Below the pieces are notes generated by a model. That model saw nothing but the letters and a program-made list of their open reading frames with translations, did not search any database and had not been told where the DNA came from. The position numbers and the translations under genes were made by a program. DNA of 64,000 nt from Epiperipatus broadwayi. Taxonomy: Eukaryota; Onychophora; Udeonychophora; Euonychophora; Peripatidae. The stretch is from the NCBI GenBank assembly GCA_028023455.1, contig JAQFVV010012423.1:6304269-6368268 (forward strand), written 5' to 3'. Below are positions 1 to 14,000 of the stretch, piece after piece; positions within the stretch are counted from its first letter, which is position 1, and every line of letters begins with the position of its first letter.

Positions 1-884
1 CTAATTGAAGACCTTTCTTGAAGTTTACTTTAAAGCTTTTTTAAGTTAATTTGATGTCTGGAAGAAAATATCTACTTGTTACAGCAGAGCAGAATAATAT
101 ACTGGCTGCAATTACATTAATAATGAGCAATTTTTAATGAATACTGTTTGTTAAATAGATATCTCTCCCCCCTCCTCCCATCAAAAGGTCATCTGCACTC
201 AAAAAAGTTAACTCCACCTTTTGCACTTAAGCTCATTACATATGCAAGACATCTTTTCTTTAAAAAAAATCATTCTGACTTTTACAATTAAATCAAGACA
301 AAATAAAAAAAAAATAACTTTTACAAACTTGAAATAAATGAATATTAATTAACTGTTAAACAAAAATGATTAATAATTTATTCAATTTGTAAAATAATCC
401 ATTGATCCAAATATCCATTAATTATAAAATATATATATATATATTTGTAAAATTATTAATGATAATTACTGTAATTTAGATGTCTTCATGTTAAATGTAC
501 TATTGCTTAATGTTATTAAAAGATAAAAATGAAATGAAAATGATACAGAGTCATACATGCATGCACATATACTACAATCTAAATATTAAACTATCTTGAC
601 TAAATATAATTGAGATGGCTATTAATGTTGATAAAAGGATAGATATCAATAAATAAAGGATTAGGAAACCATTCAAACCAATACTAAACACTAACCTAAA
701 ATAACTTTGCATCCTACTGACAAAATATACTAATTCCTATAATAAATAACCCCTCTTTCTTGCATTAAATACAAGAATAATAATAAATACTTGCAAAACT
801 GCTAATCAAAATACATAAGTGACTCACATATAAGGTTTGAGACACTTAATAGAAAAAAAAATTAGGGCTATTATATATATATAT
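1..884. other. AT-rich non-coding stretch
   Basis: I see no gene here. The stretch is AT-rich with short A, T and TA runs and scattered stops in all frames. It lies upstream of the first recognised Ras-like exon and may be part of an upstream intron of that gene. Confidence 0.6.
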
Positions 885-1350
885 ATATATTGTAATGGAA
901 CGTACTTGCTGCATTCCATTTAAATTGAAGAAAGAAGGCCCCAAACATTGGGAAAGCCAACTATAATGGAATGTATCTTTATATGATCTCAAATGAAAAT
1001 AAACATATGAACTTTTGCAACAATAATCATTAGTTAACCAAGCCCCTAACTTTGAGACACCAAATGTAATGAATAATTAAACGAATATATTATGCTGACC
1101 ACGTTGTGGCATCCAAATGTAATGGAACATGCTTTTACTCCATTATACCAATCATCAGTTAACTGGGACCAACAGTTTGTGGTGCCAAATGTAATGAACA
1201 ATATATCATATAAACATATTATACCTCAAATGTAATGGAACATCAATATATGAGAAGAAAATAATGCTTCAAACATTGGATGATAAATGTAATGGAATAT
1301 ATATAATCTAAATGAATCCAATTGTTGAGAAAGCCTAATATAATAGATTG
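885..1350. repeat. degenerate array of a CAAATGTAATGGAAC-like unit
   Basis: The motif AATGTAATGGAAC or close variants recurs near 889, 964, 1066, 1115, 1190, 1230 and 1288, at irregular spacing of about 40-100 bases. Some copies are accompanied by related words such as CAAACATTGG. This looks like a diverged tandem repeat, or the remains of one internally repetitive element. The open frame on the minus strand at 1226-1420 lies partly in this repeat and has no recognisable domain. Confidence 0.5.
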
Positions 1351-2002
1351 TATGATTTAGATGAAGAAAGACAAAATTATCCCAGTTATATTTAGATAAA
1401 TTGTTTATATGCCCTTCCAACTAGCTATACATGAAATAAATCTAAAATCATACAGAGCAATGAGATCTATCATTATAATTTATTTTCAAGGTTGATATGA
1501 CTAACTAATCAAATATATATCAGAAACAAAGGGAATTCTATTAAATCCAATATACACATCTATTATGTAAATTTATGTATATCTAAACATATCAATGAAT
1601 AATAATATGTGTAAGTGGCCTAAAGACTAAACAATAAGTGAAATATGAAGTTATCCTCTATTAAATTGTGAATTCAATTAATTTCATAATGACTCTGGCA
1701 TTAAAAGAAAAATAAGAATAAAATATTAATACTCTTTCAAATAAATTACAAAGGCATTACTTATAAAACAAATAGTACGTCCTTTATTTTATATTATGGT
1801 TTAATTCTAGGTAATATCAATGTTTTAAATACAAACACAAATAATAAATATACATATATACTTGCAATAAGTATATATATTAAATAGATAAAGACATATT
1901 TGTGCTTAACAAGTATGCATTAATATAAACACAAATCCATATTTATATTTTTCAAACATTCAAAAATAATATATATATATATATATATATATATTTTTAT
2001 AT

Positions 2003-2040
<38 letters not shown>

Positions 2041-4693
2041 CAGTAAATATATATAAATTATTGTTTTGGTCTGCATAAGAATTATTATATGAAGTTTAAA
2101 AAAATAATAATAATAATAATAAATTTTTATAATAAAAATTTGCGAATATAAATTTACTTATTAAAATATACATAACAACTCATATGCAACCCAAACTTAT
2201 AAGCCATACTTTAAGATTTTAAATTACTTAAGTGTTAATTTTGACACCTGTTAAAAGTTTATTGCTGTTAGAAAACAAGACGCTTGAATTGAATATTTAT
2301 AAAATGTTATATTTTTATAATGAAAAATAAAAGTAAACAAAAATATCGATCTCAAAAATATATTTATATATCATTTATACATATAAAATTATTTACTACC
2401 TTTCAAAATTCACTTGTTTAGTTTTCCTTCAAAAGTCAACTTATTCCATTGTTTTATTTCTTTATCCGTTTAATATTAGAATGCATTCTAGTTAATGTGA
2501 AGAATCTATCACGTTAGAGAAAATTGTCAATTCTTGGATGTATGTATATTTTTATCCTTCTAAAATTTCTTTCCTTGAAAAACAAATAAATAAGTTGAAA
2601 TGTTGAATCCAATATATTAATTTTAGTTACCTCCAGATTATTATTAGATTGACCATTATAGATTCAAGATAGCTATATCAAATTTCGGCTTCAGACACGA
2701 TGAAATTCATGTGTTGAAATTTGCTCAGTTTTTCTTTTTAAACTGCCTTGGAATAAATGAAAGAAAATGGTGCAGCCCCTTGGTTGCGATATCTCTATTA
2801 GCCTGTCATGATTTATGTATTTACCATAGAAATCTATCTTATTCCAATATTCTTAAGAATGGTAATTTCAAAGAAAAAAAAATACAACAAATTTTTATCC
2901 TTCAGTTGGTTTTATTACTATCTTAATAATAATGGCCCCTTTTTGTTGTTGCTGTTGTTCCATGTGCTAGCAAATGCTGTTTTGAAAACCATTGTTACAC
3001 ATGTTTTATTTTAAACATTTAACATTAAAAAAAAAAAATATCAAGCATATATATATATAAAAATATTAAATTGAAAATTTATTTGACAGCTTTAAAAATA
3101 TATATATACATAAATAATAATATTGCATTTTTTTAATAATCACTACAAATAAAATAATCTTTTTTTTATAATCAACAATTTATATGTCTTTATTTATCTT
3201 TAATAATTAAATATTCACAGCGATGTACTATCAACATATAAATAAAATAATAACTCCAAACAATAACTACTAATAACCATAAACAATAATATTTCATATA
3301 TAAACATCAACTCAAAGAGATTTTTATAAATAACAAATGACAATTTTTAAAATATAGATAGACTTATCGATATTTACAATATATATATATATATATCAAT
3401 TTCACCACACATTCTTGAAATATATAAATAAAGACATATGAAAAAAATATATGACTCTCAATATACATTTCATGATAACTCAGCAATCCTGTTTCACAAT
3501 GCATTACATATGTCTTCATCATTTGCTCAATACAGTAGAGCCATAATGTATGCTGCTTTGTTCCAAATTCTACTTATCTGCATACATCATGCATAGTGTA
3601 TAATAGCTCATTTTATTGACAAACTTTGATTACAATACAATACATATTGTTTATTTAACTGCAAGAGCACAATACTCTCTAATATAAACACATACATAAC
3701 ACAGGTGCTTCTATAAATGTATAATATGTGTAAGTATAGGGGATTTGACTACTGATACAATATCTTATACTCCAGGTTTAAGAGTGCCTGGTATTTCAAA
3801 TGTTGTATAGTATGTGTGTAAATTAAAATTATAATATAAACATTTAAAAAAATAATAATATTAATATTAAATTGAGATGGCACATTTACATATATGTTTT
3901 ATTCATGTAAAAATAAGAATAAGGGGAAACATTCATTGTAAACTTTTTATTTTATGAATAAAGAAAATTGTGAAATGTCTAACTTTTATCATAATTAAGT
4001 ACACTTTAAGTTATATTCTTTTTTTTTCCAATAACTTCTTTTTTAAAAAAAAAACATAATACACTAATTACCTTATCGGGAAAGTATTATCTTTCTAATT
4101 GTTTTGATAATATTACATCAGTATTAAGTCATTTGTGGTACTTCAAAAAACAACTGCTGGCATAATTTAATATTTATTTACAAATTTTTTAAACATGATC
4201 ATGTATGGCACTCAGAAATAAAAAATAGTTGCTTAAGTATAATAAAATGTATTAAATTTGTAATGCTTTTTTGTTTGTTTGTTTGTTTGTTTACCTTTTT
4301 GCTTATTTCTTTATATTTTTAATAGCATATAATTGAAGTCATATATTTTGATACAGCATAGTTGCGTGAAATCACTGCATTGATCAACATCAAACTAATG
4401 CAATTTGATTTACAAGTGTTAAACTTTATATACTCATATCTTTAACATCCACTTTACATAAATACAATGAGGATGTGATTATTAATCATTTATTAGACTA
4501 AAAACTATTAATCTTTCCCAGATGTCTTTATTCTTATGTTTCAAGAATGTGTGGTAAATAGAAGTTTTAAAGACAAGAAATGAAACTGGATTATTTTAAA
4601 TAATAAAAAAAGAAAATATATTCATCTTTAATTGAGTTTAAAGTTAAATAAAATAAACAATTAAATAGTTTTATTACACAGGAATTTATAAAG
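1351..4693. other. AT-rich non-coding stretch with microsatellites
   Basis: No gene is recognised. It contains TA runs at 1968-2040, a (TTTG)n run at 4267-4292 and many short homopolymers. Two overlapping open frames at 2711-3014 give low-complexity hydrophobic peptides without any family signature. I searched by eye for an upstream P-loop exon of the Ras-like gene (G-x4-GK-S/T followed by a GT donor) and found none. Confidence 0.5.
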
Positions 4694-4772
4694 AGTTTGA
4701 GTGGCAGAAGGTTTGGAATTGGAATTGATCTGAGAATCATAAATTTCAGAGTCTGATCTTAACCACTGCAAT
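4694..4772 (-). repeat. tRNA-derived SINE relic
   Basis: On the minus strand the segment has an A-box-like word (GCAGTGGTTAAGATC) followed about 35 bases later by a B-box-like word (GATCAATTCC), the layout of a tRNA-derived SINE head. Short AT-rich sequence follows. There is no clear poly-A or target duplication, so this is a diverged copy. A chance resemblance cannot be excluded. Confidence 0.35.
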
Positions 4773-5096
4773 AAATCACACAGTGCTGTTTAAATTTTTT
4801 TTGCTTGGGTGAGGAATGATATGAAGCATAAAAAAATATTACTCATCACTAATAAATTTATCTAAACTGGATGGGGTCAAAAATGTGGCCTTGTAGATCA
4901 AACTACAGTAACAGATATAAACATTTATATTAATAGCATCTTAATGAAATACTTAATCTTTTTGTAATGATAGTCTTTGTACATTTTTTTTTAAAGTATA
5001 ATCATTTTAATATGCATATTTATCAATATTGAATATATAAAATTATATATATATATTATATCAAAATTTTATATACTGTATACATATATTTTTCAG

Positions 5097-5153
5097 CTTT
5101 GATTGTTCGCTATCTTACTAAACGTTTCATTGGAGATTATGATCCTAGTTCAG
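5097..5153 (+). CDS. Ras-like small GTPase (RERG/RASL11-type), switch I exon
   Basis: This is a 57-nt internal exon. It follows a T-rich tract ending TTTTTCAG and is followed by the donor GTATTT. It starts with the last two bases of a codon and ends with the first base of the next one (phase 1 at both ends). It reads (A)LIVRYLTKRFIGDYDPSS, which fits the alpha1 helix and switch I region of Ras proteins; the words LTKRFIGDY are typical of the RERG and RASL11 branch of small GTPases. These proteins bind GTP and are generally thought to act as membrane or cytosolic signalling switches. The position equivalent to the effector Thr35 of Ras is Ser here (DYDPS). The codon phase matches the exon at 27812 exactly, which supports both. 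The preceding P-loop exon was not found in the window. Confidence 0.85.
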
Positions 5154-8046
5154 GTATTTATTGTTTTTTTTTGTAATATTACTTATATGACTTATAAATG
5201 ACTACAAGATTAGTTTGGTGGCATTAGATTATTTTCTAAGAGTACATATAATTAAAAAATTTCCTAACATTATTTTTTTTCATTAATTAATGAGTGAAAG
5301 CCCTAAATTGCATATTTTTATAACATATTTACTTGTATTCTACCTCCATCCCTAAAATGTTATCAATTACAGGTAATATTATAAATTCTGAAAAAGCATT
5401 CAAAATATTAAATGCAAACCTTAACGTATTTTAAATGCTTTGACAAAAAAAAATCCAGCATTGAGGAATTTATTAGTGTTTAAATTGCGAAGTAGTTTGC
5501 ATTTAATTTGTTTGTTCGAAAATTACACCAAGCTTTTCTTTTCATTTTTTAAGTCTTAATTAAGTAGTATGTTTTTTATTTTGCTATTTTTATTACTTCT
5601 CTGTTTCATATTAATTTTAATTTTAAAAATTTTAATTTATCCTCATATTTCTGTACAAATGTACTATTTCTTATCAATAACCTTGTTTTATTTTATATAA
5701 AGTAGATTAGAATAATTATATTTTTATAATTTGCATATATACACTGCAATGGACAGAGCTTTCAATAATATCTTATTTATATCATAAATAAGGTAATCTT
5801 ATTCCTCTACAGCTGTATAACAGTATACTAACCACAGATCAACCCATAAACTATTAAAATATTAGATAAGACAATATTCCTCAAAATTGATACTTTTTAT
5901 TTAGATAAGATAAATAGCCCAAGTAATTAAATGAAGCCAAATTTATAATTAAAATGTTAATCATGTTACTTATAATATCAAACAAATTTTATAAACTATG
6001 AAATAATAAAAGTATTATCATTAGTAGATGTGATTGTAACAATAATGTCTATGAAAAGGAAAGAGAAATAGCTGATGTGAGAATATAGTAGAGATAGCTT
6101 CAGAGTGAAATTACACACATTGTTTTTAAAAGATCCCCATACTTAATTATAAATTATTAGTTCTTTTTTTTTTTCTTAATAATAAAATCAAGTGGTCTAA
6201 TGTTATTCAATTTTTCTTACAAAATATTTAAAATTGCAACACAAAAATAAGAATATGCTATTATCCAGGCCCCAGCAAATAAAAATACTTAAATGATAGT
6301 GATTGTAAATCTTCCCAGTTAGCAATTTACTCTGATTCACTCAGTAAGTAAATAATAAAAACTAATTATATGGATGATATGTAATCTGGATTTGAAACTA
6401 AATATTGTATTGATATTTGAATCATGAAGATGCAAGAAATATTTTTATTATTCTTATTCACATTAAAATAAGAAGAATAAATCTCCTTTAAAATGCAAAT
6501 TCTTTTAATAGGTAATTAAATTATTCAAATAAAATATAAAAAATAAATGCCATGAATATAATTCCATAATTACAATTTCCATGGATAAAGATTTTATAAC
6601 ACAAATATTCATAATTTGAATTATAAACCCAGTGCCAATAATAATAATAATCTAAAAGAAATTACTTTATTTTATCTTTGCCACAAATATATAAAATAAA
6701 TGAGAACTTATAGCTTAGTGTGCAGTAGACTATTAGTCTAATTATTTATTATTTTAGTTAATATTAAGATATATAAACACACACATAAACTCTAATATCT
6801 ATTACTTGCACACACATCTACTTTTTTATATCAAAAAAGTGTAAAAACCAATATTTTGCCTTATTCATCTCATTACGATGTTTGTAATAACATTAAACAT
6901 AATAATAACTGCAAATTAAATTACAGAATATTTTACAAAAAAAAAAAAAAAGATATCCAAAAATATTAAACTTTTCTTAATGTTAAAATATAATATTACA
7001 ATTTTGGGGAACCTTTTCTAATCAGTCAATGTCTTTTTAAAGAGTCAATGAAACTATTTGAATTTTAATAATCACAATTAATATACAGATATTTATTTTC
7101 ATAAGTTTACATTCTTATCTTTGTTTTTGTAATTAGGTTGAAGTTTTATTGTGGGATTCAAGAGAGAAGCACCTTTATAATTTTCTCTACTCTGTTATTT
7201 CTAATGAATTTGTAGTGTAATTTTTATTTTTTTATTTATATTCTTTTTTATTGCTGTAGTATAATATAGAGCTAGGCTGGAAATTATATTTGAGTTTGAG
7301 ATACTGACATTTTTTTAAAAAAATCCATCAGTAACTACATGTGTTTTGTTGTCACCCCTTGTTTCTTTTAAATATTATAATGGAATTTCTTTTTAGAAAA
7401 TTTGTTTTTGAAGAGGTACTTATTCTAACACAAACGATATTCCAGGTATTTCTTTTTTTTTTTTTTTTGTAATTGAAAATAATGACTTTTCTCCCTTTCA
7501 AGAGATTTAATTGCTTTTGAGCACTATTTTAATTAGTGTTCTATTTGAATTATCACTATGGCTATTAATAAAGTGCTACAATTCAGCAGGTTTTAAAAAG
7601 AATTTTTAATTTAAAAGTCATAACATCATAATTTTGTACATTTTTACCAAAATAATCTTTATAGACATTTTTCTTTTCTGATCAAAAGAAGCCAAATGTA
7701 TCTCTTTTCTAATACAATAATAACATTGATCAATTACAATTCATTATTCTTCAGCTAATTAAATATGCAATAATTGAAAAATATTTTTTTATTACACAGA
7801 AAAAAAAACGCTCTTTGCAAGTGTATTTTGTACAATTTATTAGAATCAAAAAATGTTGACATTAAGATTATTATTCCATTTAGCAGTATTATAAAATAAT
7901 TGAAAAATTATTAACCTCATATTGCATAACCCTTTATCTTCCAGACATACTTTTACACACAGAGCATCCACATTGTTATATTGCTGAAGGCTAAGTGAAC
8001 AAAAGAATCAATTATTAATTTTGGTCAATTAATTATTAGATGATTG

Positions 8047-8220
<174 letters not shown>

Positions 8221-9559
8221 ATTAGCTTCATGCCCTTTATTATTAGTAATATTTTGAGGCAATTTTAAATTAATATTATATTAGTTGTATGTGTCTTTAG
8301 TCCCTCCATGAGAGAGAGTGTGGCTCAATCACTTTAGATTATTTTTATGGGTATTTAGCCAATCCATGCAAGAGAATGCAGTTCATTTATTCATTGACCC
8401 CATCTATACTTCCCTTGTCCACTATGTCTAGAATTTTAATGTTAGTATATGTTTTGGTGTCTATCCACAGGCATGTGCAGCTTTACAATTTATTATTAGT
8501 TCCACTATAAATTTTAACTTCAAATATATTATCAGTGTCGAGTATCATTATTTCCTCATCCCAGCATAGGTATTGTTAAGATTATAAGTGTTTTTATATT
8601 GCATAATATTGGTTCTTATTGTATTAATATTTGTTAAGCTTTTTCACACTGACATTTTAATACTATTTTGATTAAGTAAAGTGTATTATATATCATCGTA
8701 GTCTGGAAAAAGACATAAATGAATATTATTTTACATTATATGTTCTGGAATTTTGAAATATAGATTGTATTTTGTAAATAAGACAACTATTGGGTAGTAA
8801 ATGGTTTTTAAGAAAGGTACTTCAATGTATTAGTTATTAATATTTGTAAATTATAAATAGTAAATTAAAAGAAATAATAATTATTGTGAATAAATATTTT
8901 CTTCTATGGATAATTATATTATAAATAAATATTTTATTATTAATTAAATACATTTCTGTTTCATATAATAGTGTTAGTATGACTATAAATTTAATATATA
9001 TGCAAGCATAATCTTATCTTTTTTTTTGGATTCATTTTTTCTCTTAAATATATATATATATAGATCATCACTTGGTCAGGTTAACATCTGCACATATCAT
9101 ATATATTATAATAATCTAATATTTACAATCAACAAAAATTATAGTTATTATTATAAAGCTCAAATTATTAGCAGATGAAAAAATGATCTATTTTGTTTTG
9201 CTCAACTGAAGTTATAAATAGTTTATAATTAGACATTATGACATTAAAAGAGGAGTGGTAAATTCATTTAACTTTCTATTTTTCATTTACAAGGTAACAT
9301 TAATTTATACCACTTTCAGTAATATTGCAAACTGTCATTACGTAAAAAATAAACAATTACCATGTTAACTTAGTGTATACAATTAACCAGCAAAGCTACT
9401 AATATAGCCTATATTACTAACAGACAAAAAGTAAAAAATGCTTCCCTTTTCTTCTGCTATTAATTTAGGCTCTGCAATATTAGATAGAATTGCTAATTAA
9501 TTATATATGTTAGATTGTTGGGATATTTATTTAGAATAAATTTTAGTTAGTGTTATGTA

Positions 9560-9683
9560 TGGATTTAATATATATATATTGAAGCAGTATATATATATAT
9601 ACACACATATATGTATATATATGGATATATCATAGTTAGTGTATATATATATATTTATACCGGTATATATATATATATATATA
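9560..9683. repeat. TA-rich microsatellite
   Basis: Broken TATA runs with some ACAC and GTAT interruptions lie directly upstream of the RTE-like LINE tail. The minus-strand open frame at 9527-9787 spans this run and is spurious. Confidence 0.8.
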
Positions 9684-9689
9684 GAAACC

Positions 9690-9832
9690 ATATGTGAAGT
9701 GGATGGATCAAATAAGGAACTGGCATGATGTGGAGAAGAGAAACTAGAGATCAGAGAATATGGATTGAAACTTGGAAAGACATTCATCCTACAATAGAGT
9801 GATAAACGTTGAAAATGATGATGATGATACTG
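9690..9832 (+). pseudogene. 3' end of an RTE-like LINE
   Basis: With a frameshift, the segment encodes a decayed version of the C-terminal tail common in RTE-like non-LTR retrotransposons: a KWMDQIR word, then a W-rR-e-tRDQ-W pattern, then a stop. A short (GAT)n run follows, as is usual at the 3' ends of RTE elements. Only about 140 bp remain, so the copy is severely 5' truncated. The element at 37670-41100 on the other strand belongs to the same general group and also ends in GAT/GGT-rich sequence. Confidence 0.55.
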
Positions 9833-10639
9833 TGTTTAAATCTAATATGCATCAATCTGTATTGGCTTATAAAAAAATTGCAAAAAAATGGACAAACATT
9901 TGAAATACCAACAAACATAACATAATGTTGTCAGTTTATTCTTAATATATAATTTAAAGGACATATCTCTTTATTCTTCTTCAAATCCATATTCTATAAT
10001 TTTGAGTAAGCACTAAATAATGGGTGGTATGCTACTTGTCCTAAACCACTTTTTAGATTTGCTTTTATCAGTGAGACTTCAAATTCAAAATTATAACTAA
10101 TGAACTTAAATATTTAACGACTAATGTTATTTTTTGTACTATCAAATTAATAGTCTGAAATTGCAAAAAAAAAAAAAAAAAACTCAGATTTTCCAACCTA
10201 ATCCAACTCATTAGCATATCTGTAGTGTTCTCATCTAGTTAACATCTTCATATTTCAATATTTTAAGTTTTATATTAATTATGGACTTCTTCAATCTTTT
10301 GATTATGAAAGACAATACATAAAGCAGTACATGAGTTTTTTAGCATAGTTTACTTGCATATGTATATTCGCTCTAGTTTTGCATCTTTTAAGTTCTGAAT
10401 TAGGATCAAAACAACTGCTTTTGAAAACGTTTGAAAATATAATTCAAAAATGAAAAATAATTTACTCAATAGTATGAAAAAAGAGAGAAAAAATATTAGC
10501 AACAAATTATTATTATTTTTTCTATTATTCAAGCTAAACTAATAACGGTATAAAAATGTGGAAGGAAATATATATATATATTAACAGAAAACTAATATTA
10601 TTTCTGGTGTTTAAAAAAAAATATTATTTTTTCTTTCCT

Positions 10640-10822
10640 TGATAGTGGTTTAATATGGAATACGTATATTGGTGATTATTTATCTTTTCAACATGTGTGT
10701 GATCAGGTGGGTCAGCAATATGAGATGGCACTAAGAATAGTGGGTCGTGTGAAAGTCTGAGTTCTAATCCCGCATATATTACATATATAAATGCAGGTTT
10801 ATGCCTGTACAATGTATTTCTT
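10640..10822 (+). repeat. hammerhead-bearing repeat family R2, truncated copy
   Basis: From TATATTGGTGATTATTTATC through a B-box-like word (GAGTTCTAATCCC), this matches the minus-strand arm at 35.28-35.40 kb and the arms at 22.15-22.79 kb. The 5' part that would hold the ribozyme core is truncated or decayed. Similar 10-base words (CCTTGATAGT and CTTTGATAGT) flank the copy and may be a target duplication. Confidence 0.6.
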
Positions 10823-11406
10823 TGATAGTATAAAATAAACTTTAATCGCAAAATTATTAATTTCTATTTAAACATGACGATTTAAAATAATGTTTGCTTT
10901 TAAAAGCATTTTCAGTAAAGCAATACTTTTATAAGATCATAAGAACATGCATTTTAATACACCACAGCTATAAAGCTTCATATTTTTTTCCCAATTTATA
11001 CACAAACTGATTATGTAAATATAAATACACATATATAATTTGATAGTTTAAATTTGTTCTACAGAAATAATTTCATTAAATTTTTTAGCATATGAATGAT
11101 TTCCTTAATTGAAAATCTTTTTTTTATTGTTTTCTTTTCAAATGTAATTAATCATTTATTTGTTTTAATTTATCTTCGATATTTTTTAAAGTTTTAATAA
11201 ACCATATACTTGATTTAAAACATATATTACGTTTTCTAATTTTATTTTTTCAATTTTTAATTTGAAATTGTTTTTTAAATTATTTATGAATATATATAAA
11301 AAATTGATGTCAAGAATTTTATTCATATCAATCATTCTGTTTACTCATAGATTAATCAACATTTATTAAGGTAAACACTCTAACCAACTGGACCATTTGA
11401 CAAAGC

Positions 11407-12730
11407 TTACTCTAGAAAATAATTATTAAATCTTTCAAGCCTTTTGTGATTTCCTGAACATCTAGGAGTAGCCACTGATCTCTCTTCATCACATTCAGCA
11501 ATTATATCTATTTGATTTGATAGTCTTGATGATAAAACACCCTCTCCCAGTTTCACAGTATTATTGCCTGATTTATTATTTACTTCATCAGCCAAACTAG
11601 CACTGGGCATTTCCACACTTTGTTCTACTTTTTCACTTTTACTAGATTCAGACTTCATATTAGCTACTGTATGTTTGCTGTGAATTCCATTCAATATCAC
11701 ACTGAAGCAAATGTAAATGATTTCCATGCTTCCTGACATGAAAATCATTTTCCAGCTTGATTACTCTAATGACTTCAAATACAAGTCAACAATGAAATCA
11801 GGAATACATTTTTTTCTTCTTTTTCAGATCTCTGGCCCATATTGTTACACCCATTTAAAATTTTTCCAAGAAATTTTCATCAGAAATATTTTTCTAGGTA
11901 CTGTGTTCACCTCCCGACTTGTAAATCAATTTTCAGGTTGATTACTCTAATGACTTTAGATACAACCTCAACAATAAAACAATAAATCCATTTCATTTTT
12001 TTTTTCAGATTTTTGGCCCATAGTATTTTACCCATTTTAAATTTTTTCAAGGTTACTTTGGAATTTTCCTCATCAGACAAATTTTTTCTACTTACCTAGT
12101 TTGCTAGTAATAATTTTGACAAATATGTGTGATGCCACAATAATAATTCTACTGGCATTTTTAAAATAGGTGCACTTTGAGTGAAATGTTTTCTTAATAT
12201 TTCTAGTTGACATTTTCTTGAGTGTAGCCTTTAAGTATTGTACAGTCTTTTCAGCTAACCATTTGATTCTGGGTGATAGGGTGGAGTTAAAATATGTCAT
12301 ATTTATTGCTTTGTCTGTCAAATATCTTTTAAATTCTGCATAAGTAAATCCAGTTTCATTGTTTGATACAAGAGTTTCTGAATAGCACTAGTTAGTGAAA
12401 TCTTCTTGGAGAACTTTGATCTGCATATTTAGTAGTAATGTTTGTCACAAGCTTGCACTCAGATCAATGAGAAAAAAATTATTATAATTAGATAGAGGTA
12501 TCCATTTATAGAACCAGCATGATTTATGAGGATCCTTTGCCAAGGGTTTTTTTAATTCTACCCATGATTTAAATATTTTCCTAGATAAATCTGCTGTAGA
12601 CTGTCATTCAATACAATTTTTTTTACAATCTGCCCAATCTCTTTTGTAGACTCAGTCAACAAACATACAATTGTACCAAAGCCATTTATTGTATCATCTG
12701 TCTGTAATCCTCAGTAGGCATTGTCAATTA
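11407..12730 (-). pseudogene. Ty3/gypsy-type LTR retrotransposon, integrase region relic
   Basis: Read on the minus strand with several stops and frame changes, the segment shows the order of an integrase core: PWQRILINHAGSINGYLYL (compare the usual PWERIHIDxAGP), then FTYAEFKRYLTD, then a decayed YHPESNG-like word and AEKTVQYLKATLKK. These fit the catalytic core of Ty3/gypsy integrases. The open frame at 11407-11748 ends with TPRCSGNHKRLERFNNY, resembling the R-S-x-R-x-R-P-x-R-x C-terminus of such polyproteins. No LTR, reverse transcriptase or protease region is visible. A 180 bp tandem duplication interrupts it. The copy is clearly dead. Neighbouring foldback DNA starts about 200 bp beyond its upstream end. 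Confidence 0.65.
11747..12083. repeat. tandem duplication, 180 bp period
   Basis: The segments beginning TTGATTACTCTAATGACTT (about 11758) and about 11938 are diverged direct copies; both contain TTTTTCAGAT followed by TGGCCCATA and CCATTT. The duplication lies within the Ty3/gypsy-type relic and separates its integrase core from its C-terminal piece. Confidence 0.7.
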
Positions 12731-12929
12731 TCAGAATGCATCTATTCCACATAGATAAGCTCTGACTGATATTCTATATAGACTTAGCTATGAAGTTTGG
12801 CAACTTTTTGGCTATCCCACTCAAATTCAGTTTTTTAATTCCTTAAGACTGCAGTCCTGATTCATTTATTCAGCAACTTTAGCACAATTTAAGTTCATTG
12901 TATTTATAAAGTTTGCTACTTCCAATATC

Positions 12930-14000
12930 TGGTATAAACAATATGGCTGACTCTATAAGTTATTGTATTTAATATTTACTTGATTTTTATTCATTAAAAT
13001 GATATAGAAACAAAGTGTTATAAATAAAAAATTAATGTAAATGCAGTAAAGAAAATAAAACATAATTAGCCAAACTATCGCAAATGTAGTTATTCATATC
13101 AGTGGACGGTGGGGACTATCCTGTAATTTTGAAAATATTCCACTGGATCTTGTTCTGTCATTGGAAGATTCCAAATTTGAATCATATTTCCAAAAATGAT
13201 AAAGCAAAAAAAAAAAGGAATGTTAAAACAATAATGATAATTTCAGTTAACAAATGTTTAAAAAAAATCATGATACTTTTAGCCACGTTTTAACTGTTCA
13301 CCAATTTATTAAAATATATATACATTTAAAAATTGACATTCAGTTTAAAATATATTTGTTAATATTTTTTAAAAATTTACAAGCTACACATGTTCTAAAA
13401 AATAATTTCAACTAAAAAAATGTAAACAAATACTTTGATCATGTTTGAGAAGATAATTTTGCGGAAAGAAATACTTCAACAGTGAAAATGGATTATTTAA
13501 AATACATGTCTAAGTATTTTAAATTCAATATTAATTTAAAATAATTTGAATACATTTTTAATAAATTCCCTTCACAGCATAACATTGAAATGTTAACGAG
13601 TGGTGAACTTTAATACATGGCTAAAATTATCATGATTTTTATAACATTAATTAACTAAAATTGTCATTATTTGTTTTTAACTTTTTTTTTTGCTTTATCA
13701 TTTTTGGAAGTATGATTAAAATTTGGAATCTTCCATCAACAGAAAAATATGCACTGGAATATTTTCAAAATTCCAGGATAGTGGCCATCCAAAAAGTGAT
13801 GTCTGTTCACTGACATAAATAATCACATTTATTATAGTTTACTAAATCATTATTTATTTTTATTTTCTTTACTGCATTTACATTAAAAAACTTTTTAATT
13901 ACAATCCTTTGGACTTTTATTTCTTTATAATTTTAATTAAATAAAACAAAAATAATTATTAAATATGATATCTCAGAATCAGCCATATTGTTTTTACCAT
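12930..14000. repeat. large foldback element, arms about 370-400 bp
   Basis: 12930-13302 and 13601-14000 are imperfect inverted copies. Matching landmarks include AAACAATATGGCTGA at the outer edge, AATGCAGTAAAGAAAATAAA, TTTTGAAAATATTCCA, GGAAGATTCCAAAT, AAAAATGATAAAGCAAAAAA and, at the inner edge, TTTTAGCCA followed by GTTCACCA. A loop of about 300 bp separates the arms. No transposase or clear target duplication was seen. It is either a foldback MITE or a product of inverted duplication. The small frame at 13102-13293 lies inside the left arm and is not a gene. Confidence 0.75.

Noticed and set aside
2711-3014. Two overlapping open frames of about 70 aa
   Set aside because: No recognisable family, and the overlapping frames cross homopolymer runs.
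11717-11941. Forward open frame of 74 aa
   Set aside because: It lies antisense to the Ty3/gypsy-type relic and inside the 180 bp tandem duplication.
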